Positions 10,216 to 21,134 of a DNA stretch of 64,000 nucleotides are shown here, piece by piece. The DNA is from Sclerotiophoma versabilis (taxonomy: Eukaryota > Ascomycota > Dothideomycetes > Pleosporales > Didymellaceae), in the NCBI GenBank assembly GCA_012274445.1, contig JAAROD010000049.1, positions 434,001 through 498,000 on the forward strand. The letters are read 5' to 3'. A model generated the notes under the pieces. The model was not told the origin of the DNA. It made no database searches and saw only the letters and a list, made by a program, of their open reading frames with translations. A program made the position numbers and the translations under genes. Numbering within the stretch: the stretch's first letter is position 1; each line of letters opens with the position of its first letter.

Positions 10216-12078
10216 ATGTCGTCGACACACAAACACACTGTCGCAGACGAGCCAGTCACAAGCGTCTTGCCTGGAGGTGATGTGCCATACGATCCGACTC
10301 ATGATTTCAATGCAGATGACGAGGTCCTGGCAGCGCTGGGTTACAAGAGTGAATTCAAAAGAGAGTTTAGTCTCTTCACGACTTTCTGTGTGAGCTTTGC
10401 GGTGCTGGGTCTGTTGCCAAGTTTTGCGAGTACACTGTACTATGGTATGGGATATGCTGGAACGGCCGGTGCGTTGAAATTTCTCTTTGTCTGAGACCGT
10501 ATGTGCTGACTTGATTAGGTATGGTTTGGGGATGGATGATAGCCATGATCGGAATCCAATGTGTGGCATGTAGTATGGCAGAGCTGTGTAGCTCCATGCC
10601 GACAAGTGGAGGACTTTACTATGCTTCAGCAGTTCTTGCACCGAAAGGCTGGGGGCCATTTGCCGCATGGATCACAGGCTGGAGTAACTGGCTTTCCCAG
10701 GTCACTGCGGCGCCGTCCGGTCAGTAAAAACCATGCTGAACAGTCACATCAGTCGCATGAACTAATGTCCAAGACAGTGAACTACGGTATCGCAGCCATG
10801 ATCCTCGCCGCAGCGTCTATCCGCGATCCAACCTACACCCCCACAGATTACCAGACCTTCCTTCTTACAGTCTTCATTATGATCCTACACGCCATCATGT
10901 CCTCATTGCCAACCCGTTGGCTGGCACAGATTAACTCTGGCGGATCAACCTTCAACTTCATCGCCCTCATCGTTGTCATCATCATGATCCCGGCAGGTAC
11001 AGATCGCGAAGAGCGCGGCCTCCCGAAATTTACACCATCTCGCGAAGTCTGGGGTACCATCTACGAGGGCACATCCTTCCCAGCGGGCATCTCCGTACTG
11101 ATGAGTTTCATTGGTGTGATTTGGACAATGAGCGGGTACGACAGCGCCTTCCACCTTGCAGAGGAGTGTTCGAACGCGAATCTTGCTGCACCTCGCGCTA
11201 TCGTCCTTACTTCCGCGACTGGTGGAGTCTTCGGATGGTTTCTGCAGCTTGTAGTTGCATACACTGTGGTTGACATCGATGCTGTGCTGGAATCGGACCT
11301 CGGCCAGCCGTTCGCTGCGTATCTCATGCAGTGCATGACCGAGAAGATGACACTTGCTATTCTCGCCCTGACTATCATTGCTGGCTTCTCGATGGGTCAA
11401 GGGTGTATGATTGCCGCGAGTCGAGTCACCTTTGCGTATGCGCGTGATGACTGCTTCCCGTTGAGTAATGTCTGGAAGCAGGTCAACAAGCATACACGGA
11501 CCCCAGTGAACGCTGTGTGGTTGAACTGTGCGGTTGGCATTGCTTGTCTGCTGCTCATCTTCGGAGGAGAACTGGCGATAGGGGCCTTGTTCAGTATCGG
11601 CGCCATCGCTGCCTTTGTGTAAGTTCCCCCACACTTACTCATTAGGGGCAATCATACTAACATAATTAGTGCCTTCACGATACCAATCTTCATCCGCGTC
11701 TTCTTCGTCGGCAACCGCTTCCGTCCTGGCCCCTGGAACCTGGGACGCTTCTCCATCCCCACTGGCTTCGTCGCCTCTGCGTTCGTAGTACTCATGGTGC
11801 CTATTCTGTGTTTCCCTAGCGTTACAGGTGCCGATCTACACGTGGACGTCATGAACTGGACTTGCGTTGTGTATGGTGTACCGATGCTCTTGGTATGCAT
11901 CTGGTGGGTGATATCAGCGCACAAGTGGTTCAAGGGGCCGAAGGTCAATATTGCACACATGATGTACGGCGATGAGCAACAGATTCTCGAGGGCCAGAAC
12001 GTGCAGAGGACGATTTCTGCTGGCTCAGGGAATGGAGTACCTGAAAAGCTGCAGAAGGTGGCTTCTCCACCAATCTGA
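10216..12078 (+). CDS. APC-superfamily amino-acid / GABA-type permease
   Basis: Plasma- or vacuolar-membrane transporter of the amino acid-polyamine-organocation superfamily, fungal ACT (GABA/choline permease-like) branch. Exons 10216..10468, 10519..10719, 10778..11618 and 11670..12078 give 567 residues. A hydrophilic N-terminus of about 50 residues carries the family-typical LAALGYKSEFKREFSLFT before TM1. The GMGYAGTAGMVWGW region forms TM2, and CSMAELCSSMPTSGGLYYAS is the strongly conserved consensus loop. MSGYDSAFHLAEECSNANLA is the conserved sequence after TM6. About 12 hydrophobic segments are visible. The hydrophilic C-terminus ends at a stop at 12076. All three introns are 50-58 nt with good consensus. 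Substrate cannot be read from the sequence; GABA, choline, polyamine or general amino-acid uptake are all possible. Confidence 0.9.
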
Positions 12079-13028
12079 CCTGAGAAACCGAGTTCGAGTC
12101 TGGCATCATTAGTTAGCAGTTAACTGATGAACAGAATTATTACAACGCGTGAAGATGGCTTCAACTATTAGAGTTTTGTATTTGTTCTGCATGTGTTCAA
12201 TTCTTGAATTCCCCACAAAACGACTGCGTGATCGACGGGAACAATTCCAACAGCGCCTCACTGAGAACTTCTTTCGGCGTTACGCTACTACATAATACAG
12301 AAACCTTGTATCGACATGTCGATGCCCCGAAACACATTTTGTCAGTCGGTAGCGCATCACTCCGTCGTGCTACAGAAAGTTTCCTCAAGCCAACATCCTC
12401 TTCTCCTTCTCGGCATTACTTGACATGTTGAACAAAGGAATTGTCCAGAGATGCTACAAACTTGAAAACACAGGTCCGAAGCATGCTCTGGGGTTGAACA
12501 CGGGCCTACAAGCCCAGCTCATGTGGAGACATACGTAGAAGGAAATGCTCTTGTGGGAGCGGAGACAACGTTATCATCTTGCGGCCATATCGAAGGGGGC
12601 AAAGGTTTCCAGCGAGTTCAAATTCTTCGGGTTCGTCACTGGCGTAAAAAGGTCATAAGGATGATGGTGAACGGGTTTGAGCAACAGCGGAGAAGGCTGA
12701 CATAGCCCGTCTCTTGGCCTTTTGGATGTATGGAGCATGGAGCATGGAGGAGCAGATAGATGTAGAGAGATGCCGGAATCTCAAGCGACAAAAGCTGTCT
12801 ATACTTGACTATCCCCAAACAAACGACGATAGCACTCCTCAGGCACGCCCACGCTTGGGGGTCTGCTACATGTCCGCACAGCAAGATGAGCTTTTGGGTG
12901 GCGCGTTCTGTTGTGGAACTGGTTGATTGGACTATCCGTTGTCGCCGATACATGCTCGCTGAAAATCAAATGTTATAACACAAGCTTACACACGTGTTGT
13001 GCTGTTTGTGGCCAACTTGGCTTCAAAC
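12079..13028. other. Convergent intergenic region
   Basis: 950 bp between convergent 3' ends. Only short random frames (for example 12714-12926 plus). Nothing else recognised. Confidence 0.45.
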
Positions 13029-14355
13029 CTAATCAAGCACGCTCTCGCCGGCCTTTGACGCATCCGTAGCATCCTTGGCTTGGTTCTTCTTGACATCCTC
13101 CACCTTTACCTCTTTCTTCGCTTCCTCCTCGCTCTCCTCATCCTCCTCACTTGTCTCCTCGCTACTGCTCTGCGTTGGCTGCGTCGCAGAAGTAGTCTCC
13201 TTGGTCTCTGTAGCCTTAGCCTCCACCTTCTTCTCTTGCGTACCAGCCTTGGCTGAGTCTTCGCTCTCCTCTTCCTGCTCACCTTCCTTTACACTAGCAC
13301 CCGCTTTGGTGGCATCCTTCGGATCTTGATCTTGTGTCTTCTCTGCCTCCTTTGCTGTTGTGGAGTCTTCGCTGCTCTCATCTTTATCGCTCTGCTCTCG
13401 TTCCTCCGAGCTCTCCCTCTTTGCCTGCGTGGTCTTTATCAGGCCAGCCGATAGCGCAGGGTCCTCTGCATCATCGTGCATCGATGGAGGCGCGTGGATG
13501 GGCTTCTGCTGCTCTAATTTGGGCGCAGCTCCAGGTGTTTCCGGAAGCGGTATCGAGCGTGGGGAAAGAATGTCTGGAAGCTCAGTCTTCTTGGCCGCAA
13601 CCTCAGTCTTCTTGACCTCGACCTCGGTCTTGTCTGTTGTAGCGGGAATCGGCGACTGTGGCAGCGGGGTCGATTTCGGACTCAGGACGTCGGCGGGGCT
13701 CTTCGCATTCGTCTTCTCCGTGAGGAGAGGGTTCGTGGTCGAGATCTTGACTGGCGTGGGTTTTTTGCTGGCGGCAATCTTTGCTGCCTCAGCTCCCATT
13801 TGTCTTATGGCGAGGTTCTGTTCTGCGCTTGCAACAGGTGCGTTCTCCTTTGCTTTGCTTCCACCACCCAACGATCCGAATGAGGAAGCGCCTGACGACC
13901 CGAAGGAGAAGCCGCCCGGCAGTGCACCAGCCAGTGGTGGCGGTGTCTTGCTTGGTGCTGGTTCAAAGAGGGATGTGGGCTTTGGAGGATTGGCGGTGAA
14001 GGCTGTGTCAAAGCCTAATGCTTCGTGCAACTCGTCGTACTCGTTCCACTCTTCGATCTCCTCGATGCCCTGTGTAACATTGTTAGCACGTGTCTCATCT
14101 GGATTTCTGCGCACGTACGCCGAGTACATATCCCTCCTTGACCAGCAGCGGCAGCTTCTTACCGGCTGCACGCCGTTGGAACAGCTTCCTTCCCAACTCA
14201 TGTGTTGCTGTGTCGAGTCCGATGAAGGGAATCTTGTTTGCTTTCAGGATCGTTTCAATGCGTGACGTCGCCGTGATAATATGGGAAGACCCGGCGGTCA
14301 AAGACGTGAAAAGGTAGATATTGGGGTCTTTGTCGAAGACAGCGAGCTCGGCCAT
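13029..14355 (-). CDS. SH3BGR-like thioredoxin-fold protein with acidic C-terminal tail
   Basis: The N-terminal 100 residues resemble the SH3BGR/glutaredoxin-like fold: IYLFTSLTAG, then SRIETILKANKIPFIGLD, a Lys-rich stretch and LPLLVKEGYVLGGIEEIEEW, where the cis-Pro and YVLGG...EEIEEWNEYDEL parts are typical. No CxxC redox motif is present, as usual for this branch. The remaining 320 residues are disordered: Pro/Ser/Thr-rich, with two PDILSP/ADVLSP-like motifs, then a strongly acidic Glu/Ser/Lys-rich tail. Exons: complement(13029..14069, 14119..14355), 425 residues; the 49-nt intron (GTACGT, GCTAAC, TTACACAG) joins in phase 0. Domain organisation resembles fungal actin/polarity proteins of the Aip5 type, but that link is inference. 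The long plus-strand frame at 13360-14265 is a shadow of the biased codons. Confidence 0.75.
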
Positions 14356-14735
14356 GCTGGGCGGTGTGGAAGCTTCGAGGAATGGCGGGGTAGCTCACTG
14401 GAACAAACAGCGAGAAGGTGGATAAGATATGAAGAAGATGCAATAAATACAGTCGAGTTTAGAAGGGAAGTAGCTCCTATTGCCCAAATCAGAGCAAGGG
14501 GTTTCAAGATAAGAATGCCTGGTCAGTGTTTAGAATGAGGCCATTGCGACAGTCGTGGCGCTCGACCCCGCCGCAGGGTCCAAGCAACCCCCTGCAAGAG
14601 CTCCGCAGACGTGCATAAGAGGAACAGTAGAGTTATGATAGGTTTATATTGCAGAACAAGAGCAAACAACGTTATATTTTATACCGAAATGTTGCTAATC
14701 GGTATCTCGAACAAAACATGCACATTAGAACATCG
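14356..14735. other. Intergenic, promoter of the SH3BGR-like gene
   Basis: 380 bp between two minus-strand genes. No additional feature seen. Confidence 0.45.
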
Positions 14736-16191
14736 CTACGCGCCAACCATGTCGCTCCCGTTCGTCGTCCTTCCAGCAAGAGCGTTCATCAGCGCATCGC
14801 GCACTTCGAACTCCTCGAGGACTGCACCGAAGCTGTGACATGTCAGCAGATGCTCGTGGGAGAACGCTCGGGCAAACTCACCCGTAGCAGCGCACTTTGG
14901 CGAGCAGCTCCCCTTTGACGGCGCCAATCTCCTCCTTTGTGAGCGTCTTGAAGTTTTCGTCCTTCAGGATCATCACCCACGCCATGATAGGTGTGATCTC
15001 GCCGTCAAGGGGCAGTCTGGCGCTGAGATCGAGCAGCTTCATCAGGTCCGGCATCGCAACATCCGGCATTTGATGAGGGTACTTCTCCTCTGGATGATTC
15101 GCAATGTGCGAGTCGGGCGGCGCCGTCGCCATGAGTGCGTGGCCGCTGATTGTTTCTTCGGCATCATGGGCACGTACCATGAGGAATTGCATGTGGTCCA
15201 TGCATGGGCGTTCGAGACTGCAAGGCGGGACAGTCAGATAGGGAGCGCTTCAAACTAAAGAAATAAGACGTACGGAAGATGATGAATGAAAGAAAAAGAG
15301 ATGACGTAGCGGGCGTGATACATTATTGCTGGGGTGGAGGAGAAAGATAGGGCGTTCGGTCGTACGTTAAGACGAAGTCAACACCGATCTGGTCGTAGTC
15401 CAGTCCGCTGATTTGTGAGTTCGGCTGCATAGCCTGCGAGTGCATTACCGGCGGCATCATCATGTCCTGCGAGATCGATCCGTTACGGTGATGGACACTT
15501 GGCGGTGAGGTGTAGCCAGTTGATGCAGATCCTGGCCCATATCCAGACACACTGCCGCTTGAGCTGTATGTCGAACTTCCCACGTTAACGCCCAGGCCGT
15601 TAGAAGGACTCGCAATGCTGTCGAACGCGATACCATGAGCCATGAGCAGTTCCTTCAATCGACGATTCTCCTCGGCATATTGGTCTCGTTCTCGAGTTGT
15701 GGTACCAAACGTCTCTTTCAGTCGGAGAACCTCTTGCTCAAGGGCTTTGATGTACATCTCTTTTCTTTCGCGATGTGTTCTGAAGATCTAGTGAGTAAAC
15801 GCTCATCAGTATCAGTCAGATCGACATACCGCTGTGCTTGCCGATTGAGCTCCTGTCGCCGAGTCAAAGCCGGTTTGCTGTCCGGCTTGGGGCCTCTTCT
15901 CTTAGGAGGCTGCCCATCTGCACACCATCAGCCAGTAGCCAGCAACTTCTAGGCGATCTTCAAACCTCGTGTTGTCTTCTTTTCGGTTAGATTTTTGAAG
16001 AAACCAAATTGCGCGAGCGGACTTTTCGATTCACTGCCTATTGATGACCACTGCCCTTTGCTCTCCATAGCAGACACAAAGCCAATCGAGCTGTCTCTCC
16101 TGCCTCCATCTGACGGGCATAGAGAAGGCCTACGGGATGCAGGAGAGGGGTACTCGATGGCAGTGACGCTTGGAGAGTAACCGGGCATCAT
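14736..16191 (-). CDS. bZIP transcription factor (AP-1/Yap-like basic region)
   Basis: Nuclear DNA-binding regulator. Five exons, complement(14736..14832, 14882..15217, 15366..15779, 15830..15917, 15966..16191), 386 residues. The basic region is split by an intron and reads RRQELNRQAQRTHRERKEMY (residues about 94-113), matching the N-x2-A-Q-x3-R-x-R pattern of Yap/AP-1 factors. A leucine zipper follows (LEQEVLRLKETFG... RLKELL). After a Ser/Gly-rich linker comes a conserved C-terminal domain: TLERPCMDHMQFLMVRAHD, HPEEKYPHQMPD, then LPLDGEITPIMAWVMI and CYGFGAVLEEFEVRDAL. I recall this combination from one conserved fungal bZIP group. All donors and acceptors give unbroken frames; the largest intron is 148 nt. 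Without splicing at 15365 the frame would end after PPPQQ, giving a product lacking the C-terminal domain. Target genes are unknown. Confidence 0.85.
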
Positions 16192-18068
16192 GATTAGCGA
16201 GACTGATCAGGATGGAAAACGGATGTTTAATACGGATCAGGGACGGCAGTTGAACGAAAAAAAAAAAAAAAAAAAAATTACAGTGGGAGTGGGTATTAGG
16301 GCTTGGACATGGTATGACAGAGGTGCGCGCGTGTATATGTAGCCATGCGCAGCGCATGGTACATCGACCGAGCGCATGGATGCTAACGCCCGGGAGACCG
16401 GTAGCCGTGGGGCAGATGGGCAGATGTTATGCTGACGTCTGTACAGACGGTCTTGGCGAGACCTGACTTGTCTCTACAGCGTGTCTGCGAACGCGAAAGA
16501 GAGGAAGGGCGAACAGGTGCTCCGGCAGGTGGCTAAGGACGGGAGGCTGCATGGGTGGACGGAGACAGTATGGGGCACAAAGCGCAGCTCAAACAGGTCG
16601 ATCTCAAACGTGGTAGGAATGAAGCAGAAAGCAAGTCGAGAGTGTACTCACTACTGCCACTGTTGTAGTCACCCATACCCGGGTCGGCTTTGATGGCGGT
16701 CGCCATGCGATGAGCGTTGCAAGGACTAGGGGTAGTCCCGACGGATTGACTTCTGATTCTGATGATGCTGTTCGTTTAGAACGCTCCAAATCTGAGTTGA
16801 CGTGTACTAGAGGCTGTCAGTCAACGTTCGACCCCTGCGCACATCCGAAACATACACAGAACAGTTACTACCGCACTTATGAGGTTGACAGGCAGGACCT
16901 GGCAGACAGGAAAACTGAGCGTACAAAGACGTAATCAGGACCACTGTAACCGGAGCCCCTAGCGCGTGATTGTGCAAGCAGTGAAATCTGGAAAGTATAG
17001 GAAGGCAGCAAGTGGCACAGTTGGGTAGTGGCTGAGATGTAATCAGGACAAAAGATGGTGCTGCTTGCGTCGCAGGTGGGGGATCAAATAAGGCAATGGA
17101 ACACCAAAAGCGCGAGCGGGTTGTGGACAGGAAATGCCTCGGAAGGAACTCTTACACTTACAGAGCGATCCTTAACGCGGTCCAACTGGCTCAATGCGTT
17201 GGGAGAACGAGTTCATCAGCGCAAGGAGCACAGCCCCAGCTGGAGATTTGGAATTGAATCTCGAGGTTTGACTACACACGGAACGAGCCGGCGAGCACTG
17301 GATCGATTTGATTAATCAATGAGAGCGTGACGGAGGTAGGGTATTGCCTCCGAACGACGAGTAGACTTGTGGTGGTCTAGAGGCGGTCGCTGACTTAGAC
17401 GGCGACGGTCTCGTGCCAAGCGCGACACACGGCTCGATGCAGGACGCAAGGAATTCGACAACAGCAACAGCTGAGGTTCAGGGCAAAGAGCGATAGAGCT
17501 GAGGGCATGCAAGACACAATTTGTTCTTTTGATGCTGAGGGATGATGCGTCGCTCGGCGAACGGTCTGGCCCTGCTGCATTCGGAACAAGCCTTGCGCCA
17601 CGATGATCTTGCCCCTTCAGCGTCCACTTGCAGTCATGACGATGCCTCGCCCCGAAGTTCGTCGGGCCCAGGGCTTTCCGTTCTCAGTAATTTGTATCAC
17701 GTGGACAATCCCCGGATTTTCCACAAGTTCGGAGATAGGGATATCGTCCGTCCATACGAGGCATGCTAAGAGCCTGCATGTCCTCTTAGAGCAGCGATGA
17801 GCAATTTTCTTTTCCCGAGGCCCTGTTTTTTCTTCTCTTTGGAGACGAGGCCAATTTGTAGGGGATCATTCAAAGTCTCGGGTGCCCACGAAACACGTGG
17901 CTGACGAGATTGATGTATACTTGTGCTCAAGATATGCTTGTTGCTCGTCGTTCATTGATCATCATTCATACAGCTTTTCTACTCGCCCAACCTTGCTGTC
18001 TCGACTACGGAAGTGCGCTTACGTCAAGAGGCTTTCGACGCCAGAAGGGCTTAAAGCTTCGACGGCAG
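16192..18068. other. Intergenic, bZIP promoter and 3' flank of the aldo-keto reductase
   Basis: 1.9 kb without a supported gene. Contains the poly-A/T run described separately. Frames such as 17055-17315 plus have no recognisable features. Confidence 0.45.
16257..16277. repeat. Homopolymer of 21 A (poly-T on the bZIP sense strand)
   Basis: An uninterrupted run of 21 adenines 66 bp upstream of the bZIP start codon, so it lies in the promoter or leader. Poly(dA:dT) tracts of this length usually exclude nucleosomes. Length is prone to sequencing error. Confidence 0.95.
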
Positions 18069-19239
18069 TCACGGCTTGTTTCCAAGGATACCCTCAATCT
18101 CCTCCATGACCTCTGGTGTCAGCTTGGGAAGCAGCTTAAGAGCAGCGCAGTTATCATGAACCTGCTGCACTTTACTGGCACCCAGAATGACGGTCGAGAC
18201 GTTGGGGTTCTTTGCAGCCCAGGCAAGCGCTAGCTGGCTGACAGAAGAAGCACCGAGCTTCTCGGAAACCTTGGTTAGCTTCCTGACCTTCTCAATCTTT
18301 GCCTGTCCTTCGTCGCTCTTCAGCTCCTCGACAGTCTTCTTGAAGAAGTCCTTGTTGGTCGCGAAGCGAGAGTCCTCGGGGATGCCCTCGTTGTACTTGC
18401 CGGTCAACAGACCAGAAGCAAGCGGTGACCAGATGGTGGTACCGTACTGGAATTTTTCGTACAGGGGGGCGTACTCCTTCTCGAATCGCTCGCGATGGAA
18501 AGCGTTGTACTGAGGCTGCTCTACGACAGGCGCGATAAGGTGGTATTGCTCTGCAATCTCCGTTGCTTCCTGGATCTGAGCAGCAGACCACTCGGATGTA
18601 CCCCAGTAGTATGCGAGGTTCATGTGGATCGCTTGCGTGAAGGCCTCAACGATTTCCTTCATGGGCACACTGAAGATGTATTAGCACCGGAGATAGAACT
18701 TGGGTTTGCACCATCCTACTCAGGGTCATGACGGTGAGCGAAGACAACATCAACGTAGTCGTGCTGCAGACGCTTCAAGGAGCTCTTCAAGCCCTCGATG
18801 ATGTGTTTCTTGCTCAGACCGCGGGTGTTAGGCTCTTTCCTCGATGTTCCGAAGAAGACCTTCGTCGACAAGACGTATTCGTCGCGCGGCCACGCGAGTG
18901 CCTTGAAGGCATCACCCATCTCGATCTCGCACTGTCCCGCGGAGTAGACTTCGGCCTGTCTTCTTAGCTAGTGTTCTACTTGTCACTAAACTCGTACATA
19001 CTGTGTCAAAGAAGTTCACTCCGTGACTCCATGCTGCCTCCATGCACTCCTTGACGATGTTTCCTTTTTGCTACAAGGCGTATTAGCTTCACCACTCCGC
19101 GTAAGATCAATCGAGCTCTTACGGTCCCTCCATAGGTCAGCCAGCCTCCCAGGGAGAAGAGCGACACCTTTAGACCGGCAGGGCCAAGGCGACGGAACTC
19201 CATGTCCTTGGGATCGAACTTTGACTCGACGGCAGGCAT
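18069..19239 (-). CDS. Aldo-keto reductase, Kv-channel beta-subunit-like
   Basis: NADPH-dependent oxidoreductase of the Kv-beta (KvAB) group, TIM-barrel fold. Exons: complement(18069..18669, 18720..18955, 19002..19070, 19123..19239), 340 residues. The active-site residues can be placed: Asp61 and Tyr66 in FFDTAEVYSAG, Lys94 in VLSTKVFFG and His136 in FAHRHDPD. LGGWLTYGG opens the barrel, YWGTSEWSAAQIQEA is typical of the group, and VEQPQYNAFHRERFE with SPLASGLLTGKYN lies in the second half. The C-terminal cofactor-binding sequence is ILGASKVQQVHDNCAAL. All introns are 46-52 nt. In filamentous fungi such proteins are usually soluble reductases; an actual ion-channel role cannot be inferred. 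Confidence 0.92.
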
Positions 19240-20113
19240 TGTGGTGATTGTGTACTGATGAGACCGGGTTTCGGTGATGAAGAAGGTTCAATTGCTAGAA
19301 GGAAAGTAGTAGAATCACTTGATAAAGCACTGCAGCTCAAATGACGTTTGTCAGTACTGCCCCACTGTGTTGCAGGCGACAACCCCGCCATTTTGGCCGC
19401 GGCGGCATTCGAAAGCGGAAGGTGCGCCCTTCACTCTTCTAAAGCGTTCAACATCTCGTCATGACTGTAATGAGTGCGACCCACGATACATACAACACCG
19501 TCGGATCCACAGTGCTGGATCAATCCGATGGCGGCGCAGTTGCCGTTACACCCGCTTATGTTTGCTATGGGCAGCCTGCGGACGCGACTAAGCACAGTCA
19601 GCCACACGCGCGCAGAGGATGCAAGCAACACGAAGCTGGTGCACCTATCAAGCGCTGGTTTAGGGCTGGATCCGAGGTGGTTGGCAAAAGCTTAATCTTC
19701 GGACTTGTTTCGAAACACAGGTGTCACAGGAAGGGATGACAGGTGCGGGAAACCTGGCGAATCACAGCCCCAGAACGGCTCAGCACTTGACCGTCTACAA
19801 TCATCGCCGCCGCAAGGACTGGCAGGCACTCATCGTCCAGCTCGAGGCGCCCCTGAGCATGAGATGCTCATTCCACAGAATGAACGCCGTCAGATTATAT
19901 TTAAATATTTACTTTGCCTCCTCCTTCCAATATCATCACGCACTCGCTCAGCCACCTTGCTCTCATTGAATCTCCTTTGCTGGTCTCGGAATTCATACTT
20001 TCTTTCTCAGTCATTCACTCAAAAGCACACTTCACGCGTCCCTTCTATTCCACGGATTTGATACTATATCACCAGTCTACAAAACACATCTTCAAGTCTC
20101 CCGAACCACCAAC
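19240..20113. other. Divergent intergenic region, reductase / secreted protein
   Basis: 874 bp between divergent genes. An AT-rich TATA-like element lies near 19896 and a CT-rich leader precedes the secreted-protein start. Confidence 0.45.
19896..19907 (+). promoter_or_regulatory. Possible TATA element of the secreted-protein gene
   Basis: TATATTTAAATA in otherwise GC-balanced sequence, about 207 bp before the start codon and followed by a pyrimidine-rich leader typical of strongly expressed fungal genes. Position fits a leader of about 170 nt. Confidence 0.35.
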
Positions 20114-20809
20114 ATGCTCTACAAGACTTCCATTCTTTTGGCTGGTGCCCTTGCACTTGGTGCCTTCGCCGCACCCATTCCCGACTGCCCTGATAGCCAG
20201 ACCGAAAACACCTACAACGCTCCTGCGAGCAACAACAAGGCCACCGCCGGTTCTGTGACCGCAGACCAGCTTGTCCAGATCGCCCCGAATACTGCATCCT
20301 GCTCTGGCGCGCCCTTCCCGGAGGAGTGCGCGGACGCCACCGCTGCGGCCACAGCTCTCAACAAGTCCTTCGACACATATGGCATCAAGACTGCTGGAGA
20401 GAAGGCTGCACTCATTGCCTACACCTTGTTTGAGTCCGGCAACTACAAGTACAGCAAAAACCACTTCCCTGGTCGTCCCGGACAGGGATCCCGTATGATG
20501 GCCATGCCTCCCTTTATTGAAAAGTACGCCACTGCTGTCGCCGGCGCAGATGCGGTCGCTACAGCGAATGCAGCTGGAGGTGACGCTGGATTAAACGCTG
20601 TTCTAGATCTTGTCAACAGCGATGATGAGAAGAGCTTTGGTAGCGCAGCCTGGTTCTACAGCACCCAGTGCACAGAGGACGTGAAGGCCGGTGTAGCTGC
20701 GGAGACCATTGACGGCTGGCACAATTTCTTGACAGCGTGTGTTGGGACTACTCTGGATGACACCCGCGATACTCCCTGGGTCACTGCTAAGGCTGTTATT
20801 CTTGCTTAG
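20114..20809 (+). CDS. Secreted protein of unknown function
   Basis: Single-exon gene encoding 231 residues. MLYKTSILLAGALALGAFAA is a clear signal peptide, with likely cleavage just after it, and no other membrane segment is present, so the protein is probably extracellular. The mature part has five cysteines (near residues 25, 62, 72, 189 and 209) and a central segment ESGNYKYSKNHFPGRPGQGS rich in Asn, Lys, Pro and Gly. It ends with a Trp-containing segment ETIDGWHNFLTACVG. I recall similar secreted proteins in many ascomycetes but know no assigned function and cannot place it in an enzyme family with confidence. It lies tandem to the HET gene; no functional link is implied. Candidate roles include a cell-wall-associated or effector-like protein, which is speculation. 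Confidence 0.85.
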   Translation: MLYKTSILLAGALALGAFAAPIPDCPDSQTENTYNAPASNNKATAGSVTADQLVQIAPNTASCSGAPFPEECADATAAATALNKSFDTYGIKTAGEKAALIAYTLFESGNYKYSKNHFPGRPGQGSRMMAMPPFIEKYATAVAGADAVATANAAGGDAGLNAVLDLVNSDDEKSFGSAAWFYSTQCTEDVKAGVAAETIDGWHNFLTACVGTTLDDTRDTPWVTAKAVILA

Positions 20810-21134
20810 CTTAGCTGGACGAGCTTATGACATGTTCTTACTTTCATGATGGCGACGAACGATTTTTAGGGAGCGATGGAGCCGGGAGTATCTTTGCGTC
20901 TTATACCATATGCCTATTCATCAAATTCATCTTTCAAACTACTATCGTACTGCCATGTTATGTCCTCGCCTTGTCTCGCTTAAATTATCCGTTCTGAGAT
21001 GTCTGATGCAAGTTCGACATGCGTCCGCAGCGCATGGTGCTTACCCTTTCTAGAGCAGCAGACGACCATGGCAGGCACAATACTATACATAGGCTGCAAC
21101 TTCCGCGAAATATGCCAGACATGTCAAAACCGCA
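20810..21134. other. Intergenic, secreted-protein gene to HET gene
   Basis: 325 bp; 3' flank plus promoter of the HET gene. Nothing else recognised. Confidence 0.45.

Noticed and set aside
13360..14265. 301-codon plus-strand frame opposite the SH3BGR-like gene
   Set aside because: It is the complement of a Glu/Lys/Ser-rich coding tail; the sense strand carries a recognisable domain and proper intron.
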